This document shows positions 1 to 5,290 of a DNA stretch of 5,290 nt, piece after piece (within the stretch, counting starts at the first letter, position 1; every line of letters starts with the position of its first letter). The stretch spans positions 1 through 5,290 of the forward strand of contig JALHUC010000004.1 of assembly GCA_022865845.1 (NCBI GenBank), given 5' to 3'. This DNA comes from a bacterium. GTDB lineage: Bacteria; BMS3Abin14. The position numbers and the translations under genes were made by a program. The notes under the pieces are model-generated. The model ran no database searches. It had not been told where the DNA came from and worked only from the letters and a program-made list of their open reading frames with translations.

Positions 1-298
1 CGTGACCGGGACCGGTGAGATCCGGGAACCCGAGGGAGAAGTACATCGCTCCCTGGCTAACCTCCAGAAAAAGACAGCCCTTTTGCCGGACTACCGTCTT
101 GATAAGGAAGATAAGCAGGTCGGGACAGATTTGGATGAAGGATCGGCGGCAAGGCCATCCACCGAACCGGGTACTCCTCTTTCCGGGTTTGTGGGAGGGA
201 TCCTGACACTGCTACTCGCCGGTGCCCTGGGGCTATTTCTCAAACGGTACCACCTCCGAACCCAGGTCGGGCACAAAAAGAATAACACGTCATTATAA
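1..298 (+). CDS. PDGLE-domain protein, C-terminal part (CbiN-like or tail of fused CbiM/NikM); 5' end outside window
   Basis: The reading frame is open from the left edge to TAA at 296-298, about 98 codons, so the true start is probably upstream. A GTG at position 2 has no visible upstream context and should not be taken as the start. The segment EVHRSLANLQKKTALLPDYR (visible residues 13-32), an acidic low-complexity linker (about 34-58) and one hydrophobic helix (LSGFVGGILTLLLAGALGLF, about 60-79) followed by basic residues match the C-terminal half of the PDGLE domain. That domain occurs as a separate CbiN/NikN-like protein or fused to the C-terminus of CbiM/NikM. Family knowledge: this membrane piece helps the substrate-binding subunit load Co2+ or Ni2+. 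The immediate downstream neighbours cbiQ and cbiO support this. Whether it is a separate or fused protein cannot be told here. Confidence 0.8.
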   Translation, partial: VTGTGEIREPEGEVHRSLANLQKKTALLPDYRLDKEDKQVGTDLDEGSAARPSTEPGTPLSGFVGGILTLLLAGALGLFLKRYHLRTQVGHKKNNTSL

Positions 299-316
299 CC
301 GGACAGAATCTCCGGT
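298..316 (+). other. Small intercistronic hairpin after the PDGLE stop codon
   Basis: ACCGGA (298-303) and TCCGGT (311-316) are perfect reverse complements around a 7-base loop, starting at the last base of the stop codon. No T-tract follows, so it does not look like an intrinsic terminator. It could be an mRNA-stability or processing hairpin between the PDGLE gene and cbiQ, or chance. The rest of the 59-base gap holds only the cbiQ ribosome-binding site. Confidence 0.3.
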
Positions 317-357
317 GAAACGTTCAGATCAAGGACGACACCCCCCAGGGGAAAACA

Positions 358-1170
358 ATGGGCAAACTGGAGCATCATTTTTACGATATCGGGTATATGG
401 ACACCCTTGCCGGCCAGGATACCGCTGTCCACCGGCTGGATCCCCGGGCCAAGCTCATCACTACCATGATATTTATCGCTGTCGTCGTATCTTTCGGTAA
501 ATACGAGGTATCGGCACTTATCCCCTTTATCTTCTACCCTGTCTTTCTCCTGGCTGCCGGGAACCTTCCCCTGGCATACATCCTGAGAAGGATCCTCCTG
601 GTTTCCCCTTTTGCCATCCTTGTGGGGATTTTCAACCCCATTCTGGACCAGAACACTTTTATGATGGTCGGTGGTCTGTCAATCACCGGCGGATGGGTGT
701 CCTTCGCTTCGATCCTCCTCCGTTTCACCCTGACTGTGGGAGCCGCCATGACCCTCGTGGCAGTTACAGGGTTTAACGCTGTGTGCATGGCCCTGGACAA
801 ACTGGGAGCTCCCCGCTTTTTTGCCCTGCAGCTTCTTTTCCTCTACCGCTACCTTTTTGTGCTTGTTGATGAGGCGGTGCGCATGGTGCGGGCTCGTTCC
901 CTCAGGGTCTTCGATGGAAAAGGCATGAACATAACTGCCTACGGTTCTCTCCTGGGACACCTCCTCCTTCGCACCTTAAACCGCGCCCAGAGGATCCATT
1001 CAGCAATGTGGTGCCGTGGTTTTGACGGTAACATCCGGATAATGAAACCGTTTTCTTTCGGACGGGCCGAATATGTCTTTATGGCAGGATGGATCTCCCT
1101 TTTCGTCGCCTGGCGCCTTGTAAATTTCCCCCTTTGGCTTGGGGCGGCAGTTGCGGAGTTCATGGGATGA
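358..1170 (+). CDS. cbiQ: CbiQ: transmembrane T component of an ECF cobalt/nickel transporter
   Basis: A 270-residue integral membrane protein, a normal length for CbiQ. Family role: it couples the ATPase dimer (CbiO) to the metal-binding membrane subunit (CbiM/NikM) in the inner membrane. The N-terminus (DTLAGQDTAVHRLDPRAKL, about 15-33) is the typical opening of CbiQ, with the L-DPR-K motif. Hydrophobic helices lie around 34-66, 78-92, 119-137, 155-172 and 236-262. The two coupling motifs of T components are visible as ARS (179-181, in VRARSLR) and CRG (219-221, in AMWCRGFDG); both contribute an arginine that contacts the ATPase grooves. The start ATG follows AGGGG (347-351) at a 6-base spacing. 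The stop overlaps the cbiO start as ATGA, implying translational coupling. Sequence alone does not separate cobalt from nickel. Confidence 0.93.
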   Translation: MGKLEHHFYDIGYMDTLAGQDTAVHRLDPRAKLITTMIFIAVVVSFGKYEVSALIPFIFYPVFLLAAGNLPLAYILRRILLVSPFAILVGIFNPILDQNTFMMVGGLSITGGWVSFASILLRFTLTVGAAMTLVAVTGFNAVCMALDKLGAPRFFALQLLFLYRYLFVLVDEAVRMVRARSLRVFDGKGMNITAYGSLLGHLLLRTLNRAQRIHSAMWCRGFDGNIRIMKPFSFGRAEYVFMAGWISLFVAWRLVNFPLWLGAAVAEFMG

Positions 1171-1934
1171 GTCATCATATTGTCGAAGCACAAGACCTTC
1201 ACTTTACCTACCCGGACGGTACCGAGGTGCTGCGCGGGATCTCCTTCCGCATCACTCACGGGGAATCGGTTGCCATTGTGGGGGCAAACGGAGCTGGCAA
1301 GTCCACGCTTTTGCTCCACCTTAACGGCTACCTCACTGCGACAAGCGGTACCATCCGCATCGGCGACAGCCCGCTTTTACGGGAAAACCTCAAGCAGGTG
1401 CGGCGTGCCGTGGGGCTTGTGTTCCAGGACCCGGACGACCAGCTTTTCATGCCCACCGTATTTGACGATGTTGCCTTCGGTCCACTCAATATGGGGCTGC
1501 CCTTAACTGAGGTTAAAACCAGGGTCAAGGCAGCGCTGGAAACAGTGGGGGCGTGGCACCTCCATGACCGGCCGCCCTACAGGTTGTCAGGTGGAGAAAA
1601 GCGTGCGGTGGCCATTGCCACCGTGCTTTCCATGTCCCCGGACATTATGGTAATGGATGAGCCGTCTTCCAACCTCGACCCAAAATCGCGGCGCGTGCTC
1701 ATCAACCTTTTGAGAGGTTTTACCCACACAAAGATCATCGCCACTCACGACCTGGACATGATCCTGGATCTATGTCATCGCACCCTCGTCATTCGTGAAG
1801 GCAGGATCATCGCCGACGGTCTTACGGCCGAGATCATGCGCGACGAGGAACTGCTGGCCTCAAGCAGCCTGGAAATGCCTCCCAGTTTAAGACCCTGTCC
1901 TGTCTGCGGAGAGGTAAATCAGTGCAGAGTGTAG
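1167..1934 (+). CDS. cbiO: CbiO: ATP-binding subunit of an ECF cobalt/nickel transporter
   Basis: A 255-residue ABC ATPase that powers metal import with CbiQ at the cytoplasmic face. Visible motifs: Walker [10 protein letters not shown] (39-47), Q-loop [10 protein letters not shown] (85-94; the DPDDQLF form is typical of ECF ATPases), signature LSGGEKR (140-146), Walker B IMVMDEP (160-166) with catalytic E165, D-loop NLD (169-171) and switch histidine H194. The start chosen is the ATG that overlaps the cbiQ stop by ATGA, with a weak GCGGAG (1153-1158) ahead of it. A longer in-frame start at 1089 would lie deep inside cbiQ and adds residues unlike the family. The C-terminus carries cysteines in CPVC (244-247) plus C253, and the last residues QCRV are encoded where a heptamer tandem repeat begins, so the natural tail may have been altered. 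Confidence 0.94.
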   Translation: MSHHIVEAQDLHFTYPDGTEVLRGISFRITHGESVAIVGANGAGKSTLLLHLNGYLTATSGTIRIGDSPLLRENLKQVRRAVGLVFQDPDDQLFMPTVFDDVAFGPLNMGLPLTEVKTRVKAALETVGAWHLHDRPPYRLSGGEKRAVAIATVLSMSPDIMVMDEPSSNLDPKSRRVLINLLRGFTHTKIIATHDLDMILDLCHRTLVIREGRIIADGLTAEIMRDEELLASSSLEMPPSLRPCPVCGEVNQCRV

Positions 1935-1944
1935 AGTGTAGAGT
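1924..1944. repeat. Heptamer tandem repeat overlapping the cbiO stop codon
   Basis: Three consecutive 7-base units, GCAGAGT, GTAGAGT and GTAGAGT, occupy 1924-1930, 1931-1937 and 1938-1944. The cbiO stop TAG is at 1932-1934, inside the second unit, so the repeat supplies the end of the coding frame. Confidence 0.85.
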
Positions 1945-1957
1945 CGCGGGTTTTAGA

Positions 1958-1979
1958 GTTTGAGGTTGGAATCAAGAAC
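1958..1979. repeat. Direct repeat, copy 1 (GTTTGAGGTT...ATCAAGAAC)
   Basis: A 22-base segment beginning GTTTGAGGTT and ending ATCAAGAAC recurs at 2498-2519 in the same orientation. They differ at two adjacent positions (GG here, AA there). The sequence after it (ACTGAACGCGGAACGCAG) repeats the GAACGC motif that also follows the second copy. Confidence 0.8.
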
Positions 1980-2095
1980 ACTGAACGCGGAACGCAGAAG
2001 GCCCCCCCGACTGAGCGACTTGGCGAAAAAACAAAACCTAAAGAAAGAAACACAATTACGACAAAAGCAACAAGAGCTGTCCCTCGCAGCTTGTC

Positions 2096-2120
2096 CCGCC
2101 ATAGCTGAAAGCGACGGCGG
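2096..2120. repeat. Imperfect CCGCC/GGCGG hairpin, probable repeat relic
   Basis: CCGCC (2096-2100) and GGCGG (2116-2120) pair around an inner GCT-GAA-AGC stem (2104-2112). No T-run follows it. From memory, CCCGCCATAGC...GCGACGGCGG strings recur as intergenic junk in several environmental lineages, so a repeat relic is preferred over a terminator for cbiO. Confidence 0.4.
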
Positions 2121-2269
2121 AAGGCGCGGAGTGCGCAGAGAAAGACTTAACTTTTGGGTAAACCTTTGAGATCTGGAATTTGAAACTGGATTTTTCTTGA
2201 ATTTTGGATCACATTCTCAACGTAACGAACGGGTGGTGAAAAAATTGAGGTCTTTTTTTGCATAAGTTA

Positions 2270-2296
2270 ACCCTGTGAAACCCTGTGTACCCTGTG
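2270..2296. repeat. Three CCCTGTG units in tandem
   Basis: CCCTGTG occurs at 2271-2277, 2281-2287 and 2290-2296, separated by AAA and TA, giving an imperfect tandem array of about 9-10 bases per unit. It is too short and irregular to be a CRISPR or iteron array. It resembles the degenerate CTCTGTG-like intergenic repeats I remember from environmental bacterial genomes. Confidence 0.65.
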
Positions 2297-2429
2297 GTTG
2301 ATTAAGCTTTTAGAATTTGGCAGTTATCGGTTTTGTGAAAGCATAATTATTTTGCAGGCACTCATTCCCAGGATGAGCCTCTTTATATTTCAAGCTGAAT
2401 CCAGCCGGCCCATCTCACAACCTTTTTCA

Positions 2430-2470
2430 CCGTTGACAGAATTTATGTCTGTGATTATTTTTTTCAACGG
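2430..2470. repeat. Nested inverted repeat with an internal TTGACA
   Basis: CCGTTGA (2430-2436) and TCAACGG (2464-2470) are perfect 7-base arms. Between them ACAGA (2436-2440) and TCTGT (2448-2452) form a second arm pair with a 7-base loop, followed by an ATTATTTTTTT tract up to 2463. The left arm contains a perfect TTGACA (2433-2438), but no good -10 box sits at 16-18 bases, so it is not called a promoter. The inner hairpin plus T-run could act as a weak + strand terminator; its stem is short and has little GC. Confidence 0.4.
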
Positions 2471-2483
2471 GAAACCACATAAC

Positions 2484-2519
2484 GTTTGAGGTTTGAGGTT
2501 TGAGGTTAAAATCAAGAAC
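2484..2519. repeat. GTTTGAG tandem and direct repeat, copy 2
   Basis: GTTTGAG is repeated three times without gaps (2484-2490, 2491-2497, 2498-2504), then GTT. The last unit begins the second copy (2498-2519) of the 22-base direct repeat found at 1958-1979. The two copies are 540 bases apart in the same orientation and bracket most of the spacer. Confidence 0.8.
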
Positions 2520-2535
2520 GCAGGAGGAAATTGAC

Positions 2536-2623
2536 CGTCATTGCGAGGAGTCACGCTTTTAGCGTGACGACGTGGCAATCTAGAACTTCGAGATCGCTTC
2601 GCATGGTATCAGCTCGCGATGAC
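2536..2623. repeat. Cloverleaf-like palindromic element, GTCATTGCGAG type (REP/MITE-like)
   Basis: The outer arms GTCATTGCGAG (2537-2547) and CTCGCGATGAC (2613-2623) pair over 11 bases with one T-G wobble. Inside are a perfect 8-base hairpin GTCACGCT-TTT-AGCGTGAC (2550-2568) and a second imperfect stem GCAATCT (2575-2581) with AGATCGC (2591-2597), one mismatch. The whole can fold as a closed stem with two side hairpins. From memory, GTCATTGCGAG...GCAATCT...CTCGCGATGAC elements are dispersed in many bacterial genomes and behave like non-autonomous REP/MITE-type sequences. No transposase is present here. It is not a tRNA: there is no T-arm or anticodon-arm consensus. Confidence 0.75.
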
Positions 2624-2647
2624 AACAAATAATGTATGCGGTATTTT
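2619..2647 (+). promoter_or_regulatory. Candidate sigma70-type promoter for the ABC-2 operon (weak)
   Basis: ATGACA (2619-2624, 5 of 6 to TTGACA) and TATTTT (2642-2647, 4 of 6 to TATAAT) are separated by exactly 17 bases, about 75 bases before the start codon at 2723. The -35 hexamer lies in the right arm of the palindromic element. Matches of this quality occur by chance in AT-rich DNA, so this is only a candidate. Confidence 0.25.
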
Positions 2648-2695
2648 TTGCACTTTAGACCTTTGTTCATCCACCTTTTGAAATCGGAAATTTGA

Positions 2696-2708
2696 AATCT
2701 GGAATTTT
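2696..2708. repeat. ATCTGGAATTT dispersed motif in the operon leader
   Basis: ATCTGGAATTT at 2698-2708 repeats the sequence at 2171-2181; similar GGAAATTTGAAA sequence precedes it at 2686-2697. It ends just before GGAGG (2711-2715), so the last part of the leader is built from repeat sequence. Confidence 0.55.
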
Positions 2709-2722
2709 TTGGAGGAAACCCT

Positions 2723-3697
2723 ATGACCCTATCCCGGATTGAAGCGTTTAACCTCAGAAAGGAGTTCGGCAGCATTGTCGCTGTTGAAAATATCTCCTTT
2801 ACTGTGGAGACAGGGGAGGTTCTCGGCTTTCTTGGGCCCAACGGTGCCGGGAAAACCACAACCATGAGAATGCTTACCGGCTATCTGAGACCCACCAGGG
2901 GAGATGTCTCCATATGCGGGATCAACATGCTGGCCAACCCTGTAAAGGCAAAGGCATGCATCGGGTACCTGCCCGAAGGTGCTCCCCTTTACCCGGAGAT
3001 GACCCCGGCCACGCTTCTGAGGTTCACCGGGCAAGCCAGGGGGCTGGGTGGAAAAGAGCTGGAAAACCGTATGGATGAAACAGCCGACCTGGTTAACCTC
3101 AGGGAGGTCTGGAACCAGTCTATTGAGACCTTATCCAAGGGTTACAAACGCCGGCTGGGCCTGGCACAGGCGATCCTTCACAACCCGGAGGTTCTTATAC
3201 TCGACGAGCCGACGGATGGCCTCGATCCCAACCAGAAACAGGAAGTGCGACTGCTGGTAAGGCAGATGGCCCAATCCAAGGCCATCATCATCTCGACTCA
3301 CATTCTCGAGGAAGTTCACGCAGTCTGCACTCGCGCTGTGATCCTTGCCAGCGGCCGCATCGTGGCCGACGGAACCCCTGTAGAACTGGAAAGCATGGCG
3401 TCGGATCATAACGCCGTTACCATTCTTCTTCCAACGACAGGGGCATCACAATTCGCCGAGAAGCTCGAGAAAATTCCTACCGTCAGTGCTGTCAAGATCA
3501 CCCCTGAAGGTGAGGACCGGTGTATCGTCCAGGCTTTCCCCTCCAGGGGCAGCCTCATTTTGACACAGGTCACGGATCTCATCAGGGAACAGAATCTAAA
3601 CGTTCTGGAACTCAGACAGGAACCAGGGCGCCTCGACGAAGTATTTAGAAACCTCACCATTCCGACAACGGATCCTGCTTACGGAGGTCAGGCATGA
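2723..3697 (+). CDS. ABC-2 type transporter ATP-binding protein, GldA-like
   Basis: A 324-residue ATPase that would drive the adjacent ABC-2 permease from the cytoplasmic face. Motifs: Walker A GPNGAGKTT (38-46), a Q-loop segment GYLPEGAPLYPEMT (81-94) with glutamate E85 where most ABC proteins have glutamine, signature LSKGYKRR (137-144), Walker B VLILDEPTDGLDP (157-169) with E162, and H193 in the switch. The YLPE Q-loop and LSKGY signature are normal for the GldA-like/ABC-2 exporter class. The C-terminal 100 residues form the usual accessory region ending in RLDEVFRNLT (303-312). The start ATG follows a strong GGAGG (2711-2715) by 7 bases. The stop overlaps the permease start as ATGA. True gldA belongs to Bacteroidota gliding; no gliding role is claimed here, and the substrate is unknown. 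Confidence 0.92.
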   Translation: MTLSRIEAFNLRKEFGSIVAVENISFTVETGEVLGFLGPNGAGKTTTMRMLTGYLRPTRGDVSICGINMLANPVKAKACIGYLPEGAPLYPEMTPATLLRFTGQARGLGGKELENRMDETADLVNLREVWNQSIETLSKGYKRRLGLAQAILHNPEVLILDEPTDGLDPNQKQEVRLLVRQMAQSKAIIISTHILEEVHAVCTRAVILASGRIVADGTPVELESMASDHNAVTILLPTTGASQFAEKLEKIPTVSAVKITPEGEDRCIVQAFPSRGSLILTQVTDLIREQNLNVLELRQEPGRLDEVFRNLTIPTTDPAYGGQA

Positions 3698-4422
3698 ACA
3701 TCGCTGCCATTTACAGACGGGAAATGAGAAGTTACTTCTCTACTCCCCTGGCCTATGTCTTTATCGTGATATTCCTCATGCTCGCGGGCATCTTTACATT
3801 CTATCTTGGCGGCTTTTTCGCCCGTGCTCAGGCAGATCTGGAGCCTTTTTTCACCTGGCACCCCTGGCTCTACCTGTTTCTGGCCCCGGCTCTGGGCATG
3901 CGGCTATGGGCTGAGGAAAGAAAAACGGGGACATTCGAACTTCTCATGACCCTCCCTGTATCCATGGGCGACGCGGTCCTGGGGAAGTTCCTGGCCGCCT
4001 GGTCCATGATGGCCATCTCCCTTGCCCTCACCTTCCCCATCTGGATCACCGTCAATGTGTTAGGAGCTCCTGATAACGGAGTGATCGTGGCAGGTTATTT
4101 GGGAAGCCTGCTTATGTCGGGCGCCTACCTGGCTGTGTCCGCCTGTGTTTCATCCGCCACACGAAATCAGGTGATCGCCTTCGTCGTGTCGGTGGTTCTG
4201 TGCTTTATCTTTCTGCTCCTGGGTTTTCCTCTCATTCTGGACCTCTTCAAACCGCTGCTTCCAGGCGCTGTGATCAGTTTCATGTCCACGATGGGGTTCC
4301 TTCAGCACTTTGATTCCATTGTGAGAGGGGTTGTGGACATAAGAGACGTTCTTTATTTCATCACCTTCATCGGACTCTGGCTCTATGCAGGAGCCTGGGC
4401 CGTGGATCACCATCGAAGCTGA
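3694..4422 (+). CDS. ABC-2 type transporter permease, GldF-like
   Basis: A 242-residue inner-membrane protein with about six hydrophobic helices (near 19-39, 57-72, 98-120, 131-152, 158-183 and 217-236). A cytoplasmic N-terminus (IYRREMRSYFSTPLAY) is typical of this class. The best signature is MRLWAEERKTGTFELLMTLP (69-88), the conserved EER-TGT-ELL-TLP segment of GldF/NosY-like ABC-2 permeases. The start overlaps the ATPase stop as ATGA and has GGAGGT (3683-3688) 5 bases upstream, inside the ATPase gene. It should pair with the preceding ATPase as a half-transporter, and the following GldG-like protein is the usual third partner. The substrate cannot be inferred. Confidence 0.9.
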   Translation: MNIAAIYRREMRSYFSTPLAYVFIVIFLMLAGIFTFYLGGFFARAQADLEPFFTWHPWLYLFLAPALGMRLWAEERKTGTFELLMTLPVSMGDAVLGKFLAAWSMMAISLALTFPIWITVNVLGAPDNGVIVAGYLGSLLMSGAYLAVSACVSSATRNQVIAFVVSVVLCFIFLLLGFPLILDLFKPLLPGAVISFMSTMGFLQHFDSIVRGVVDIRDVLYFITFIGLWLYAGAWAVDHHRS

Positions 4423-4435
4423 GAGGGAGGACGGA

Positions 4436-5290
4436 ATGGATCGAAGGACTATTTTCTCACCGGTTGGCCTTCTGGCCGCAGTTGTTCTGTTTATTGCCAT
4501 CAACCTGGCATCGGGTCCTGTCCTGCGCTGGGCCCGGGTAGACCTGACCCAGGGAGATCTTCACAGCCTCTCGGACGGAACCATCAACATCCTTCAGAAG
4601 CTGGAAAATACCATCACCTTGAAACTATTCTGGTCCGAGGATGCTGCCGCAGACCTGCCTGGACTTAAAGTATTCGCGAGGAGGGTCAAGGAGACTCTTC
4701 AGGAATATGAAGCCAGGGCGAGCGGAAAGATAAAGCTTACCATCGTCGACCCGAAGCCCTTTTCCGAGGAAGAGGATGAGGCGGTGGGTTTTGGACTTCA
4801 GGGTGTCAGCGTTCAGGAGGGAGGCGACAGCCTCTATTTCGGGTTGGCAGCAACTTCAGAAGATGGACGAAGCCTCATAATCCCGTTCATACAGGCTGAC
4901 AGGGAGGTCTTTTTTGAGTACGACATCAGCCAGATGATCCACACACTGGCCAATCCGGAAAAGGTCAAGGTGGGCCTTTTGAGCGCCCTGCCCATTTCAG
5001 GTGGTCCCACCCCCCAAAACCCCTTCCAGCAGCAGATGCCCTGGATGATATCTGACCAACTGCATCGCCAGTTCGACGTGGAGGTTATCCTGAGTGAGAA
5101 GGTGATACCGGAAGATGTGGACGTCCTCATGGTTGTCCACCCCCACGGTCTTTCAGACAGCGCCCTGTACGCTGCCGACCAGTTCGTTTTGAGAGGAGGC
5201 CGCGCCCTCGTTTTCGCGGACCCGGTGAGTGAATTCGAATCCGCCAGCCGCCCGGGTGCGGGTGTCTCCGAAGAGGGTACAGCGGACAAA
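4436..5290 (+). CDS. GldG-like ABC transporter auxiliary protein (ABC_transp_aux family), 3' end outside window
   Basis: The frame is open from ATG at 4436 through the right edge, 285 codons and no stop. GGGAGG (4425-4430) lies 5 bases before the ATG, and the gap to the permease stop is 13 bases. A membrane anchor spans about 9-30, followed by the family hallmark RVDLTQGDLHSLSDGTINIL (34-53), the N-terminal GldG domain with EYEARASGKIKLTIVDP (90-106), and the ABC_transp_aux region starting at KVKVGLLSALPISGG (176-190). Residues 227-262 (DVDVLMVVHPHG...GGRALVFADP) match the Rossmann-like core of that family. Most of the protein should face the periplasm. Full members usually exceed 450 residues and end in a second membrane helix, which is not in the window. 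Function: an uncharacterised partner of GldA/GldF-like transporters. Confidence 0.9.
   Translation, partial: MDRRTIFSPVGLLAAVVLFIAINLASGPVLRWARVDLTQGDLHSLSDGTINILQKLENTITLKLFWSEDAAADLPGLKVFARRVKETLQEYEARASGKIKLTIVDPKPFSEEEDEAVGFGLQGVSVQEGGDSLYFGLAATSEDGRSLIIPFIQADREVFFEYDISQMIHTLANPEKVKVGLLSALPISGGPTPQNPFQQQMPWMISDQLHRQFDVEVILSEKVIPEDVDVLMVVHPHGLSDSALYAADQFVLRGGRALVFADPVSEFESASRPGAGVSEEGTADK

Larger units (their letters stand above)
1935..2722. other. Long non-coding spacer made of several short repeat families
   Basis: About 790 bases between the cbiO stop and the next start. No open frame here shows a ribosome-binding site together with recognisable protein features. By hand count GC is 19/60 at 2161-2220, 24/60 at 2281-2340 and 23/60 at 2341-2400, clearly lower than the adjoining genes. 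In order it holds: heptamer repeats; a direct repeat copy (1958-1979) followed by GAACxC-rich sequence; a CCCGCC-type imperfect hairpin (2096-2120); an ATCTGGAATTT copy (2171-2181); three CCCTGTG units (2271-2296); a featureless AT-rich stretch (about 2300-2425); a nested inverted repeat (2430-2470); a GTTTGAG tandem with the second direct repeat copy (2484-2519); the cloverleaf-like palindrome (2536-2623); and a second ATCTGGAATTT copy against the downstream ribosome-binding site. No strong intrinsic terminator is visible after cbiO. Confidence 0.7.

Noticed and set aside
1089..1166. Longer N-terminus for cbiO from an upstream ATG
   Set aside because: It would overlap cbiQ by over 80 bases and add residues not typical of CbiO; the ATGA-overlap start gives a standard N-terminus.
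1960..2169. 69-codon open frame on the + strand after cbiO
   Set aside because: It runs through repeat sequence (GTTTGAG, GAACGC, CCCGCC motifs), is highly basic and low-complexity, and lacks a ribosome-binding site.
2298..2489. 63-codon open frame on the + strand in the spacer
   Set aside because: No ribosome-binding site and no family resemblance; it runs through the inverted repeat and into the GTTTGAG array. AT-rich DNA gives such frames by chance.
1924..2519. Possible CRISPR array from the repeated short motifs
   Set aside because: Units of 7-10 bases are contiguous or nearly so, with no regular unique spacers and no cas genes.
2536..2623. Possible tRNA because of the cloverleaf-like fold
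   Set aside because: Stem sizes, missing T-arm consensus and missing anticodon arm do not fit a tRNA; the sequence fits the dispersed GTCATTGCGAG repeat type.
2551..2865. 104-codon - strand frame spanning the palindrome and the start of the ATPase gene
   Set aside because: Its coding would come half from repeat sequence and half from antisense of a clear ATPase gene.
2804..2980. Glutamate in the Q-loop and LSKGY signature of the ATPase as a possible defect
   Set aside because: Both variants are normal in GldA-like ABC-2 ATPases; Walker A, Walker B and the switch histidine are intact.
4834..5289. 151-codon open frame on the - strand
   Set aside because: It lies entirely antisense to the GldG-like gene, whose + strand translation matches a known family; the - frame has no recognisable features.

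Overview
The window reads as a piece of a bacterial chromosome with all recognisable genes on the + strand. They fall into two transport operons separated by about 790 bases of repeat-rich, non-coding DNA. The genes are GC-rich; by hand count, spacer blocks drop to roughly 32-40% GC (for example 19 of 60 bases at 2161-2220). An anaerobic Desulfobacterota/deltaproteobacterial-type organism, or a similar environmental lineage, fits the protein style, the CbiM-PDGLE/CbiQ/CbiO arrangement and the spacer made of short degenerate repeats. This is an impression from memory, not a demonstrated placement.

Left operon (1-1934): the C-terminal end of a PDGLE-domain protein (CbiN-like, or the tail of a fused CbiM), then cbiQ (transmembrane T component) and cbiO (ATPase). 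cbiQ and cbiO overlap by ATGA. Together they form most of an ECF-type cobalt or nickel uptake transporter. The substrate-binding CbiM/NikM core and any control element, such as a cobalamin riboswitch, would lie upstream of the window. The metal cannot be decided from what is visible.

Spacer (1935-2722): no convincing gene. It contains heptamer tandem repeats that begin inside the cbiO stop region, a 22-base direct repeat present at both ends, three CCCTGTG units, a second dispersed motif (ATCTGGAATTT), nested inverted repeats, and an approximately 88-base cloverleaf-like palindromic element (2536-2623) of the GTCATTGCGAG type.

Right operon (2723-5290, continuing off the end): an ABC-2 type ATPase of the GldA-like class, a six-helix permease of the GldF-like class (ATGA overlap), and the first 285 codons of a GldG-like auxiliary protein with an N-terminal membrane anchor. 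This three-gene cassette is widespread outside gliding bacteria and its substrate is generally unknown. From remembered family context, a DUF4340-type gene often follows.

No clearly new biological system is visible. The most unusual part is the spacer: a mosaic of several independent small repeat families, one of which forms the leader of the right operon.
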